A stretch of DNA of 24,221 nucleotides from Bacteroidales bacterium UBA3709 (GCA_002372015.1 DFIA01000097.1:1-24221), one strand, 5' to 3'. Shown: positions 1 to 8,000, counted from the first letter of the stretch. Made by a program: numbers and translations. Notes: generated from the sequence alone by a model not told the origin.

Positions 1-365
1 GTTTTGAAGATGCGAGGGAAGAATTCGTTGGTGACGCAGATGCTGGGATAGGTTTTACCATCTTTCAGCAGGATATTATAGCGAGGCTGGTTTTCCTTAA
101 TAAGGTTGTTCTCCAAAAGAAATGCATCTTGTTCGTTTTCAACAACGGTATATTTTACATCTGCAATTTTGCTTACCAGAACTTGTGTTTTAGCATTTAA
201 GCGGTTTTCTGAAGTGAAGTAAGAACTTACTCTTTTTTTAAGATTCTTTGCCTTGCCTACATATATGATTTTTCCGGCAGAATCCAGAAACCTGTAAACT
301 CCTGGCTCTTGCGGCAGCAGGGATATTATCTCCTTTTTTATTGTATCTTTGTCCTTAGTTGGCAT
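1..365 (-). CDS. uvrC: UvrABC system protein C, N-terminal part (cut by window edge)
   Basis: UvrC is the dual-incision nuclease of nucleotide excision repair; it joins the UvrB-damaged DNA complex and cuts on both sides of the lesion. Only the first 121 codons are in the window. I read them from the reverse strand: the protein begins MPTKDKDTIKKE and contains the GIY-YIG nuclease domain that makes the 3' incision, with GVYRF at about residues 22-26 and IIYVGKAKNLKKR at about 34-46, followed by the usual LLENNLIKENQPRYNILLKD stretch. The ATG (complement of 363-365) is the natural start, giving the short leader before PGVYRF that is typical of the family. The gene is divergent from the acyltransferase starting at 372, with 6 bases between the two start codons. 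A -7-like element lies at 379-386. The UvrB-binding and C-terminal endonuclease domains are outside the window. Confidence 0.95.
   Translation of the reverse strand, partial: MPTKDKDTIKKEIISLLPQEPGVYRFLDSAGKIIYVGKAKNLKKRVSSYFTSENRLNAKTQVLVSKIADVKYTVVENEQDAFLLENNLIKENQPRYNILLKDGKTYPSICVTNEFFPRIFK
344..351 (+). promoter_or_regulatory. Probable -7 element (TATCTTTG) for the acyltransferase gene
   Basis: The sequence matches the Bacteroidota -7 consensus TAnnTTTG and lies 20 bases before ATG 372. It sits inside the first codons of uvrC on the other strand. I see no convincing -33 TTTG at the usual spacing. Confidence 0.55.
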
Positions 366-371
366 AGTGCT

Positions 372-2153
372 ATGAGTGCAAAAGTAATCAATAAAAACGA
401 AGTAAAGAAGTCGCTGAAGATACCAGGACTTCCGGGCAATCTCGTGGCAGCCATGACGATGAAAATAGCAGGGCTCGACAAGTTGAATGAGCTTTATGAC
501 CGTCTGCAAAATTATAAGGGAGTGGAGTTTGCCGACAAACTTATGGAGGCATTGGATGTTACTCTTAATGTAAATGCAGCAGGTTTGGAAAACATCCCTA
601 AGGAGGGTGGGGTGGTAATTACATCTAATCATCCTTTTGGAGGTTTGGATGGCATGGCGGTACTTAGCATATTAGGGCATATAAGGCCGGATGTAAAAAT
701 CCTTACCAATTTTGTATTGTCCAAAATACCCAACATATCAGAACATTTCATAGCCGTTAATACCACCTACGGCTTTGGCAGGTTTACCACATCTTCCATA
801 TCCGGGCTCCGGCAAGCAGAGGAACATCTTCAGAAAGGAGGAGCACTGGTTCTTTTTCCAGCGGGAGAGGTGTCTTCTTGGAATACTCAGGGAAAGGTAG
901 TTGAGGATGCAGAATGGGCAATATATCTGTGTAAGCAGATTCGCAAGTCTAATTGCCCGGTAGTACCTCTGTATTTTCACGGAAAAAATTCCAAGTATTT
1001 TCAGTGGTTGGGCCGGATAAGCACCAAACTCAGCGATCTTAGATTTACAGGGGAGCTTTTCGATAAAAAAGGCAAAGAGATAAAAGTAAGAATAGGCTCT
1101 TTGATTCAGCATTCTGAGTTGGCTAAATTTCAGGATGATAAATCTGTAGCCAAGTTTCTCAGGAGCCGCTCCTACCTTCTTGAGGCAGATGTGTATGAGA
1201 AAGATGAGAGCACCTATACTTGCAAGCTGATAGATCCGGTTCCGGTTGATTTGATTCTCAAGGAAATGAGAGAGAATCCGGCGAGTCATCTTTTTGATGT
1301 AGGCTCACTTTCCTGTTACCTGTTCTCTTATAGTCAGATACCTAACCTGATGAGAGAAATTGCATTGAGACGGGAAGAGGCTTTCAGGGCGGTGGGAGAA
1401 GGCACAAATAATGCAATGGATACAGACTCCTACGATGAATACTATCTGCATTTAGTTCTGTGGGACTATGAAAATCAAGATCTTGTAGGAGCATACAGAA
1501 TAGGGCTTGGCAAAGAGATATTGGCCCAACGTGGATTAAAAGGATTTTATACCGATTCTTTATTCAGATACTCAGACAAGTTTTCAGAAGTGCTCTCTAA
1601 GAGTGCCGAACTCGGGCGTTCTTTTGTGTGCGTTAACCATCAGAAAGATACTCTTGCCCTGCTATTATTGCTCAAGGGTTTGTTATATACAATGGTTAAA
1701 TATCCCGAGTATAAATATCTGATAGGGCCCGTTAGTATAAGTTCTTGGTATCCTATGCTTTATAGAAGCATGATGATATATTATCTAAGAAAGTTCCATA
1801 GCAATCCAGATTATGCACAAATGATCAACCCTAAGAATCCGTTTGTTCAAGACTTTGGACGGGTTGATGCGGAGGCTCTTTTGCATGGAAAGATGAATAA
1901 CTTAGAGGCATTCGACCGCTATCTTCTGAAAATCAGCGGCGGGCAATACAGACTTCCGGCACTTTTGAAAAAATATATAAAAATGGGAGCCAAAATTATA
2001 GAGTATAATGTGGACCCGGATTTTAATAATTGTGTAGATGGTCTTATAATGCTGGCTCTGGAAGACATACCAACAGACGATATAGATTCGTTGTCTAAAG
2101 AGTTTGAAGACAGAACCCCTATATACAGAAGGTTCTATGGTAAAAATCTGTAA
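372..2153 (+). CDS. Fused PlsC-type O-acyltransferase / GNAT-type N-acyltransferase (OlsF-like aminolipid synthase candidate)
   Basis: A 593-residue protein with two acyltransferase modules. The N-terminal half resembles the PlsC/lysophospholipid acyltransferase family: NHPFGGLDG at about residues 86-94 has the catalytic His and Asp (here with five residues between them, a spacing I associate with this subfamily), and FPAGE at about 162-166 matches the substrate-binding block. The C-terminal half, from about residue 330, resembles the OlsB/hemolysin-like GNAT family, with VGAYRIGLG, an FYTDSLF block and an ELGRSFV-like motif. This order is that of OlsF of Serratia and Flavobacterium, a bifunctional enzyme making ornithine lipid; Bacteroides uses separate GlsA and GlsB for glycine lipid. 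The amino-acid head group here cannot be read from sequence. I chose ATG 372 over the upstream in-frame TTG at 309, which would run deep into uvrC; a TATCTTTG element at 344-351 fits this start. No clear signal peptide; likely acts at the inner face of the membrane. Confidence 0.82.
   Translation: MSAKVINKNEVKKSLKIPGLPGNLVAAMTMKIAGLDKLNELYDRLQNYKGVEFADKLMEALDVTLNVNAAGLENIPKEGGVVITSNHPFGGLDGMAVLSILGHIRPDVKILTNFVLSKIPNISEHFIAVNTTYGFGRFTTSSISGLRQAEEHLQKGGALVLFPAGEVSSWNTQGKVVEDAEWAIYLCKQIRKSNCPVVPLYFHGKNSKYFQWLGRISTKLSDLRFTGELFDKKGKEIKVRIGSLIQHSELAKFQDDKSVAKFLRSRSYLLEADVYEKDESTYTCKLIDPVPVDLILKEMRENPASHLFDVGSLSCYLFSYSQIPNLMREIALRREEAFRAVGEGTNNAMDTDSYDEYYLHLVLWDYENQDLVGAYRIGLGKEILAQRGLKGFYTDSLFRYSDKFSEVLSKSAELGRSFVCVNHQKDTLALLLLLKGLLYTMVKYPEYKYLIGPVSISSWYPMLYRSMMIYYLRKFHSNPDYAQMINPKNPFVQDFGRVDAEALLHGKMNNLEAFDRYLLKISGGQYRLPALLKKYIKMGAKIIEYNVDPDFNNCVDGLIMLALEDIPTDDIDSLSKEFEDRTPIYRRFYGKNL
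379..386 (-). promoter_or_regulatory. Possible -7 element (TACTTTTG) for uvrC
   Basis: On the minus strand this reads TACTTTTG, a match to TAnnTTTG. It lies 13 bases before the uvrC ATG and inside codons 3-5 of the divergent acyltransferase gene. The predicted leader would be very short (under about 10 bases). Confidence 0.4.
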
Positions 2154-2166
2154 AAGAAGCTTGATC

Positions 2167-2198
2167 CTAAATATATTTAGACCCTAAGGAACAGGGTC
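2167..2198. repeat. 14-bp palindrome followed by a 6-bp hairpin between convergent genes
   Basis: Positions 2167-2180 are a perfect palindrome, CTAAATATATTTAG. Immediately after, GACCCT (2180-2185) and AGGGTC (2193-2198) form a 6-bp stem with a 7-base loop. The stop codon of the RnpA-YidD gene (2184-2186) is inside this hairpin. The block fills the 30-base gap to the convergent acyltransferase gene. It may slow or stop transcription in both directions, but neither side has a classical T-tract, so a terminator role is only a guess. Confidence 0.45.
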
Positions 2199-2822
2199 GA
2201 AACCGCTTCCTCCCCATGGATGGCATCTGGCAAGACGCTTGATAGCCAAATATAACCCCTTGAAAGGTCCGTATTTGCGAAAAGCCTCAAGGGCATATTG
2301 CGAACAAGATGGTGTGAATCTGCAGGTAGGTGGTTTGAGAGGAGATATGCACCTTTGATACAACTTTATCAGCAACACAAAAGGAAATGCCAGAACATAG
2401 GCACACCCCTTGTTCGTGCGTTCGGTCTGTTTAGGAGGAGCGGTAAGATTAGAGGTTTCCGCAATTTTCAGGAGCAGTTTTTTTACAGCCTGTTCTATTT
2501 TTGAATAAGGGAGTTTTTCCTTTGCTACATAAGTAAAACTTATGAGGATAGAAGCAGGGGCAAGAATATGTTTGTTAAGTCTGTATGCTTCTCTGATACG
2601 CCGTTTTAGAAGGTTACGATCTACAGCCCTTTTGAAAAGTTTTTTTGGGGCAATAACCATAATTTTGTTTGGAAGTCCGGGGTTTCCGGTTTCGTTTTTT
2701 TCAAACGAATATTTTGCAAGTAGCGGGAAACTTTCCACACGCCTTCCCTTAGACATAAGTCTGAGAATATCTGTTCTCGATTTAAGTCTTTCTGTTTTTG
2801 GGAATGTGTAAGAGTTTGGCAT
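2184..2822 (-). CDS. rnpA-yidD: RNase P protein component fused to YidD (RnpA-YidD)
   Basis: A single 212-residue reading frame joins two normally separate proteins. Residues 1 to about 122 are RnpA, the protein subunit of RNase P that helps the catalytic RNA cut tRNA 5' leaders; the signature DRNLLKRRIREAYRLNK is at 68-84. A polar linker (about 124-142) follows. Residues about 143-212 are YidD, the small membrane-associated factor that aids YidC-dependent insertion: KLYQRCISPLKPPTCRF, then PSCSQYALEA, then RCHPWGGSGFDPVP, with Cys167, Cys173 and Cys200 and the canonical C-terminus. Separate RnpA is about 110-140 residues and YidD about 70-85, so the sum fits a clean fusion. I see no stop or frameshift at the junction and no ATG in frame near the YidD start; the only in-frame alternative I noticed is a GTG at Val149. 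The gene starts 3 bases after the hemD-like stop, as last gene of the SUI1 operon. Confidence 0.93.
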   Translation of the reverse strand: MPNSYTFPKTERLKSRTDILRLMSKGRRVESFPLLAKYSFEKNETGNPGLPNKIMVIAPKKLFKRAVDRNLLKRRIREAYRLNKHILAPASILISFTYVAKEKLPYSKIEQAVKKLLLKIAETSNLTAPPKQTERTNKGCAYVLAFPFVLLIKLYQRCISPLKPPTCRFTPSCSQYALEAFRKYGPFKGLYLAIKRLARCHPWGGSGFDPVP

Positions 2823-2825
2823 TTA

Positions 2826-3884
2826 TTATTTCTTGCCTGCTTTTTTAGCAGTAACTTTTTTAGTAGCCGGCTTAGCAGTAACTTTCTTGGTAGCAGGTTT
2901 AGCCGCAACTTTCTTAGTAGCCGGTTTAGCCGCAACTTTCTTGGCAGCCGGTTTAGCCGTAACTTTCTTGGTAGCCGGCTTAGCAGCAACTTTCTTGGTA
3001 GTTGGTTTAGCCGCAACTTTCTTGGCAGCCGGTTTAGCCGCAACTTTCTTGGCAGCCGGTTTTGCAGCAACTTTCTTGGTAGCTGGTTTTTCGGCAGCTT
3101 TTTTTGAGGCTGGCTCTTCCGGCATTATAGTTTGCTTAAATTCGGGATTAAGTATCAACTGTTCAAGGGCGTTCGCAAGAGAAGGAAACTCCTTTGTTGG
3201 CCCTCCTATGGCATAATCAAGCCCGGCCTCTTGCATAGCCCTTCTGATACCGGCTCCAAAAGCAATAAACTTAGTGTTTTGTTGCTTGTATTGAGGAAAG
3301 TTATTCTTTAGAGAGGTAACGTCCAGAGCATTGTAAAAGGCTATCAGTTGATAGTCGCTGAGTTTGAGATCTTTTATATTGTTATCTATAAACTTTGCAA
3401 CAACAGCAGAGGCAAATTTAAGATTAGCTTCTTGGAACATCTGAATCCATTCTGGATAGATACGGTCTGGAGAGGCTATCAGAATTTTTTCGTCTTTGTG
3501 CTTGTCGGCTTTAGCGAGTCTTACAACAGAAGCAAATGTTCCATCCCCAAAGAAAATTTTTCTCTTACGGTATATTATATGCTTTTGCAGATAGTACGAC
3601 AAACTCTCTGATGTACAGAAATACTTTTGTGAGTCTGGAATCTTGATTCTCTGCTCGGCACACAACTGAAAGAAAGCGTCTATTGTTCCTTTTGAAGTGA
3701 ATACAATAGCGGTATAGTCTGGAATATTGATTTTCTGTGCGCGAAATTCCCTCAAAGACAGGGGTATCATGCTAAAAAACGGCCTAAAGTCTATCTGAAC
3801 ATTGTACTTTTTTATCAGATTGGCATAGTGTGGATTAGCACTCGCAACACCGGGTTGTGCTATAAGTATCTTGTTAATCTTCAT
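2826..3884 (-). CDS. Uroporphyrinogen-III synthase-like (HemD) protein with histone-H1-like Lys/Ala tail
   Basis: A 352-residue protein. Residues 1 to about 245 resemble the HemD family (two Rossmann-like lobes), with the blocks YTAIVFTSKGTIDAFF, KILIASPD and FIAFGAGIRRAMQEAGL. HemD closes hydroxymethylbilane to uroporphyrinogen III in tetrapyrrole synthesis, but the family is weakly conserved and no other heme gene is in the window, so the catalytic role is uncertain. Residues 266-346 are nine tandem copies of a nine-residue unit (KPATKKVAA and variants with Ala/Thr swaps), ending KKAGKK. The tail is strongly basic and disordered in composition, like bacterial H1-like or AlgP tails, and so could bind nucleic acid; that is inference. 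Its ATG overlaps the upstream DUF4271 stop as ATGA (3881-3884), suggesting translational coupling, and its stop is 3 bases before rnpA-yidD. The HemD-like gene next to rnpA is a recurrent Bacteroidota arrangement. Confidence 0.82.
   Translation of the reverse strand: MKINKILIAQPGVASANPHYANLIKKYNVQIDFRPFFSMIPLSLREFRAQKINIPDYTAIVFTSKGTIDAFFQLCAEQRIKIPDSQKYFCTSESLSYYLQKHIIYRKRKIFFGDGTFASVVRLAKADKHKDEKILIASPDRIYPEWIQMFQEANLKFASAVVAKFIDNNIKDLKLSDYQLIAFYNALDVTSLKNNFPQYKQQNTKFIAFGAGIRRAMQEAGLDYAIGGPTKEFPSLANALEQLILNPEFKQTIMPEEPASKKAAEKPATKKVAAKPAAKKVAAKPAAKKVAAKPTTKKVAAKPATKKVTAKPAAKKVAAKPATKKVAAKPATKKVTAKPATKKVTAKKAGKK
2847..3089 (-). repeat. Nine tandem copies of a 27-bp coding repeat
   Basis: The segment has an exact 27-base period with no indels; copies differ by a few substitutions (GCA/GCC/GTA-type swaps giving Ala/Thr changes). 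It encodes the nine-residue units of the Lys/Ala tail of the HemD-like protein. All copies stay in frame, so gain or loss of one unit would only change tail length. Confidence 0.95.
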
Positions 3885-4621
3885 TTTAATATATATCTAA
3901 AAACAAGAATTGCCGGTAGCAATTCGAGGGTGCAAATGTACAAAATGTAGAAAAAAACAGAAAAATTGTTTTTAATAACAACCTTGGAGGCCATTACCAA
4001 AAAAATTATAAAAGGAATAGCACAGAGTGTTGCCCACAGCATATTTATTTTGCCTAAAAGTAAAAAAGCGGAGGCTATTATAACGTAATTGCTTCTTATT
4101 CTGTTTATAAAGCCAAAGGCAGTGGAATGGTTTACATAGTCTAAAATAGCCATAAAACCACTCATTACTGCAAAGTAACCTAAAATGCAGGCGAGTATAA
4201 TAAAAAAGTATGTGGGCGATGGACTTAAAGCAAAAACAGCCGTTGGTAAAACAAATGCTACCGTTATTAGGCGAGATGTTCTTAGGGTAAGTTCGTCGTC
4301 GGCCTCAAACTGTTTTCTAAGATTCAGAGCAGCCCTGAAAGCCGTAATGATGCCCTCTACAATTCTTTCGGAAGCTATAAGGAAGAATATAATCAGAAAT
4401 AGTACAATACAACCATCTGCATATTGCTCGCCCCTTGTCTTGGCTTTGAAAACCACAGGAGGCTGTGTTGTAGAGGTGATTTTATGGGCAGCCCATACTT
4501 GTGTTATCGTAGAGTCTTCTGCAATCGCAGATAGGGGAGAATAGGGGTAATTCTCCGGAGCATAAGAACTCCGATTGTTAATAAGAGTATCAATAGGATT
4601 ATGTACAAACTGCTGAAGCAT
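3881..4621 (-). CDS. DUF4271-family integral membrane protein
   Basis: A 246-residue protein of a Bacteroidota family known as DUF4271; its function is not known. The first 60 or so residues are polar and carry no typical signal peptide. Then come about six or seven hydrophobic segments: near residues 70-92 (IVLFLIIFFLIASERIV), 120-133, 136-160, 175-190, 193-212 and 218-242. The identification rests on size, topology and genomic position: in this phylum such a protein is commonly encoded just upstream of the HemD-like gene. It starts 5 bases after the SUI1 gene stop and its own stop (TGA) overlaps the HemD-like ATG, so it lies inside the SUI1 - DUF4271 - HemD-like - rnpA-yidD operon. I see no catalytic motif. 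Confidence 0.75.
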   Translation of the reverse strand: MLQQFVHNPIDTLINNRSSYAPENYPYSPLSAIAEDSTITQVWAAHKITSTTQPPVVFKAKTRGEQYADGCIVLFLIIFFLIASERIVEGIITAFRAALNLRKQFEADDELTLRTSRLITVAFVLPTAVFALSPSPTYFFIILACILGYFAVMSGFMAILDYVNHSTAFGFINRIRSNYVIIASAFLLLGKINMLWATLCAIPFIIFLVMASKVVIKNNFSVFFYILYICTLELLPAILVFRYILK

Positions 4622-4626
4622 AAATC

Positions 4627-4974
4627 TTAATTGCCTCTCTTGGCATTATATCCGTCTTGCAGTAGAAGCGTTACTATCTTGTCTCTGAAATCGCCCTGAA
4701 TAATAATTTGCCCGTCTTTTACACTACCTCCTACTCCACATTTGGTTTTGAGCTTTTTGCCAAGCTCCGCAAGATCCTCTGAGTTGCCGCAAAACCCTTT
4801 TACCAAAGTAACCTGCTTGCCGGCTCTTCCGCTTCTGTCTATGGAAACAATGAGCTTTTGCTTATTTGGAGGTAGAGTTTGAACATTATCGCTTTGTTCT
4901 CCGATGTCGTATTGGAAGTTTGGGTTTGTAGAAAAAACCACTCCATCTCTTTTTTTCCAGTCGTTCTTGGCCAT
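4627..4974 (-). CDS. SUI1/YciH-family translation initiation factor
   Basis: A 115-residue protein of the SUI1 fold, the bacterial relative of eIF1 (YciH in E. coli), which binds the small ribosomal subunit and influences initiation-codon choice. After a polar N-terminus (MAKNDWKKRDG), the SUI1 domain runs from about residue 40 to the end, with SIDRSGRAGKQVTLVKGF, then a Lys-rich helix, then KTKCGVGGSVKDGQIIIQGD, which is the family hallmark. I chose the ATG at 4974; an upstream in-frame start at 5037 would add a hydrophobic stretch not found in the family and would cross the promoter. A TATCTTTG element at 4992-4999 precedes it. It is the first gene of a four-gene operon and is divergent from the DUF2723 gene. 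Confidence 0.9.
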   Translation of the reverse strand: MAKNDWKKRDGVVFSTNPNFQYDIGEQSDNVQTLPPNKQKLIVSIDRSGRAGKQVTLVKGFCGNSEDLAELGKKLKTKCGVGGSVKDGQIIIQGDFRDKIVTLLLQDGYNAKRGN

Positions 4975-4991
4975 ATCCAGCAAATTTGCAG

Positions 4992-4999
4992 CAAAGATA
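4992..4999 (-). promoter_or_regulatory. -7 element (TATCTTTG) for the SUI1 operon
   Basis: On the minus strand it reads TATCTTTG, 17 bases before the ATG at 4974. It drives SUI1 - DUF4271 - HemD-like - rnpA-yidD if the operon is read from one promoter. No clear -33 element was seen. Confidence 0.6.
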
Positions 5000-5021
5000 A
5001 TCAGAATTATACTTAAAACTC

Positions 5022-5029
5022 TATCTTTG
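5022..5029 (+). promoter_or_regulatory. -7 element (TATCTTTG) for the DUF2723 gene
   Basis: A perfect TAnnTTTG match 25 bases before ATG 5055. It is the mirror image of the element at 4992-4999, with 22 bases between the two octamers. Confidence 0.6.
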
Positions 5030-5054
5030 CGGAACACTCACAAATAAAGAACAG

Positions 5055-8000
5055 ATGGATTTCAAGAAATTCAACAGGCTTAACAATATCGTGGCACTAA
5101 TAGTGCTTGCGATAGCATCTTTTACATATTTGTCCACGATAGAACCTACGGTTAGTTTTTGGGATTGCGGAGAGTTTATAGCTTCTTCGTATAAGCTTGA
5201 AGTAGGGCACGCACCGGGCAACCCAACTTTTCAGGTAATAGCACGCTTCTTTACCATATTTGCAGATAAAGAACATGCGGCAATGATGGTGAACGCCCTT
5301 AGCGCACTATGCTCTGCACTAACCATAATGCTTTTGTATCTGACTATAGTTCACCTTGCCCGCAGGCTTGTAGAAAAGCAGTCTGGGAACAATATTTTTA
5401 CAGACAGCTCTATAGTTATCAAGATAATGGGAGCCGGAGTAGTAGGGGCTTTGGCCTATTGTTGGTCTGATACATTCTGGTTCTCGGCGGTGGAAGGAGA
5501 GGTTTATGCCATGAGTTCTCTGGCAACAGCTTTGGTATTTTGGGCTATATTAAAGTGGGAAGAAAAAGCAGATGAACCTTATTCCAACAGATGGTTGGTG
5601 TTAATAGCCTTTATTATGGGGCTTTCTATCGGGATTCACTTGCTGAATTTGCTTACTATCCCTGCTCTGGGTATGATTTATTATTTCAGAAAATATAAGG
5701 TTACCACGTGGGGGGCTATTAAGGCATTTTTGGCATCTTGTCTTATTCTGTTTGTGATAAATTGGGGTATCATACCTTACCTTCCGGCTATGTCTGCCTT
5801 TGTAGACAGGATTTTTGTAAACGGGTTGTCGCTCCCTAAAAATAGCGGTGCAGCATTTTTTGTTCTGTTGGTAGTGGCAGGCTGTTTCTTTGGGGCATAC
5901 AGGGCATATAGGCGAGGCAGTGTTTTATGGAATACTGTATTTCTTTGTATTTTATCCATCACCATAGGGTACTCTCTGTTTGCCGTAATAGTTATAAGAT
6001 CTTCTGTAAATACTCCAACAAACGAGTATCAGCCAGATAATCCTTATACTCTTGTAAGGTATTTGAATAGAGAACAATATGGTTCAGCTCCGTTGCTTTA
6101 TGGGCAAACCTTTAAATCTCGGATGACGGATGTGGTAACTCCTGAGTATTACAACTACGATAATGCTTCAGGCAAGTACATACTCTTAGACGCTCCGGCA
6201 CAGCCAGAATACACCGACAAGGTTTTATTCCCGAGAATGTGGTCTTCTTCAGACCCTTCTTTTGAGAAGTTTTATGAAATGTACACCGATGGTAATGGCA
6301 ACAACATACCATCCGGTGTTGATAACATCAGGTATTTCATAAACTACCAGATGAATTTTATGTATTGGAGATACTTCTTCTGGAATTTTGTGGGAAGGCA
6401 GAACGATTTGCACGCCTCCGTGCCAGGCGATATATACAAAGGTAATTGGGAGAGCGGTATAGGGTTTATAGACAGGGCTCACTTAGGCGACCAATCAGAG
6501 GGTCCGGCTTATATAGTAAACAGTAAGTCAAAGAATCATTTTTACTTTTTGCCGTTTATACTTGGCATTATAGGTCTGTTGTATCAACTTCGTAACGATA
6601 AGCGCAATACACTTGCCACCTTCTTGTTGTTCTTCCTTACAGGTATAGCGGTTGTGCTGTATTTGAATCAGCCACCGTATCAGCCAAGAGAGAGAGATTA
6701 TGCTTATGCCGGTTCTTTCTATGCCTTTACAATTTGGATAGGACTGGCTGTTCTGTGGGCTGCCGATAAACTGGAGAAGTTGCTTAAAAACAACAAAATG
6801 GCATCTGCGGCAATAGCTTGTTTGCTATGTGTAGCGGTTCCGGTGCAGATGGTATCTCAAACATGGGACGACCACGACCGCTCTAACAGGCGCACTTGTA
6901 ACGATTTGGCATATAATTATTTAGCACCATTAGGGAAGAATGCTATTATTGTAACTCATGGAGACAACGATACCTTCCCGCTATGGTATATACAAGAGGT
7001 GGAAGGAGTGCGTACAGATGTAAGAATTATGAATACTTCTTTGCTCGGCACAGATTGGTATATAGATCAGATGAAGTGTCAGCAGTATGAAAGCTCTCCG
7101 GTTCCTTTTACTTTGGAAAAGAAAGATTACTACTATGGTAAAAATGATTTTGTACCGGTTGCAGATTACCTCAAAGAACCCGTAATGGCCAGCGAGCTTA
7201 TAGCCATTCTGAAAGATCCGTCTGTGAAAGTGCAAATGGGCGATGGCAAGCAGCATAACATTATAGCCGGACACCGTTACAAGATAGCTGTAGATAAAGA
7301 GAACGTAAAGAAATATGGAATAGTTTCTCCAAAAGATTACGATAAGATTTTAGATACACTTGAATTTGCAATACCAGAAGGAGTAAATAATATAGACAAA
7401 ACATCTATGATGATTATAGATCTTTTGTCTAACTACAAATGGGATAGGCCATTATACTTCCTTCAAAGAGGTGGCGATATCAATGTAGGCATAAGGGATT
7501 ATCTCCAGTGGGAGGGCTTTGGCTACAAGTTTGTTCCTATAAAGAGCAATACAGGTTATCGTGCTGAGAATATAAACCAACACCCTGGCTCTGAGGTAAT
7601 GTACGATAGGGTTATGAATACCTATAGGTTTGAATCGTTGTCTGCCGATATGGCTGTAGATTATCAGAATATGCTAACTTTTGGGTCGTTGCTTTCTGTA
7701 AGGGAACTAATGGTTAATACAGCCAAGTTGCTGATTCTCGACAATGAACCGGATAAGGCCATAGAAGTTTTAGACAGAATGCAGGCCGTTATGCCAGCTA
7801 AAAATTTCCCTTTGAACATTTCTGCAATTTCTTCTGTAAACGACATGGCTATTTTGGATGCAATTGGCCTGTATCTTGCTTGCGGAGAAACTCAGAAGGG
7901 AGAAGAATTGGGCGATAAGTTTGTAGAAGAAACTATGCAGCATATAATTCTTTTTACAAAGCCACATAAAGGAGAAATATACTCATGGGAAAAAATACAG

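Noticed and set aside
309..371. Upstream extension of the acyltransferase with an apparent hydrophobic signal-like N-terminus.
   Set aside because: It begins with TTG inside uvrC, crosses the predicted promoter at 344-351, and homologues start near the ATG at 372.
2621..3070. Minus-strand frame with an Arg/Leu-rich repeat (LPRKLRLNR-like).
   Set aside because: Out-of-frame reading of the same repeat, overlapping the HemD-like and RnpA genes, both of which are well supported.
2847..3089. The regular repeats considered as a CRISPR array or minisatellite regulator.
   Set aside because: There are no unique spacers; the 27-bp units are contiguous, in frame and code for a basic tail.
2833..3216. 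Plus-strand open frame of 127 codons with a hydrophobic nine-residue repeat (LAVTFLVAG-like).
   Set aside because: It is the antisense reading of the Lys/Ala repeat array; the period comes from the 27-bp DNA repeat, and there is no promoter or independent homology.
4975..5037. Hydrophobic N-terminal extension of the SUI1 factor.
   Set aside because: It would translate across the -7 element at 4992-4999; SUI1 proteins are cytosolic and begin near the MAKNDWKK start.
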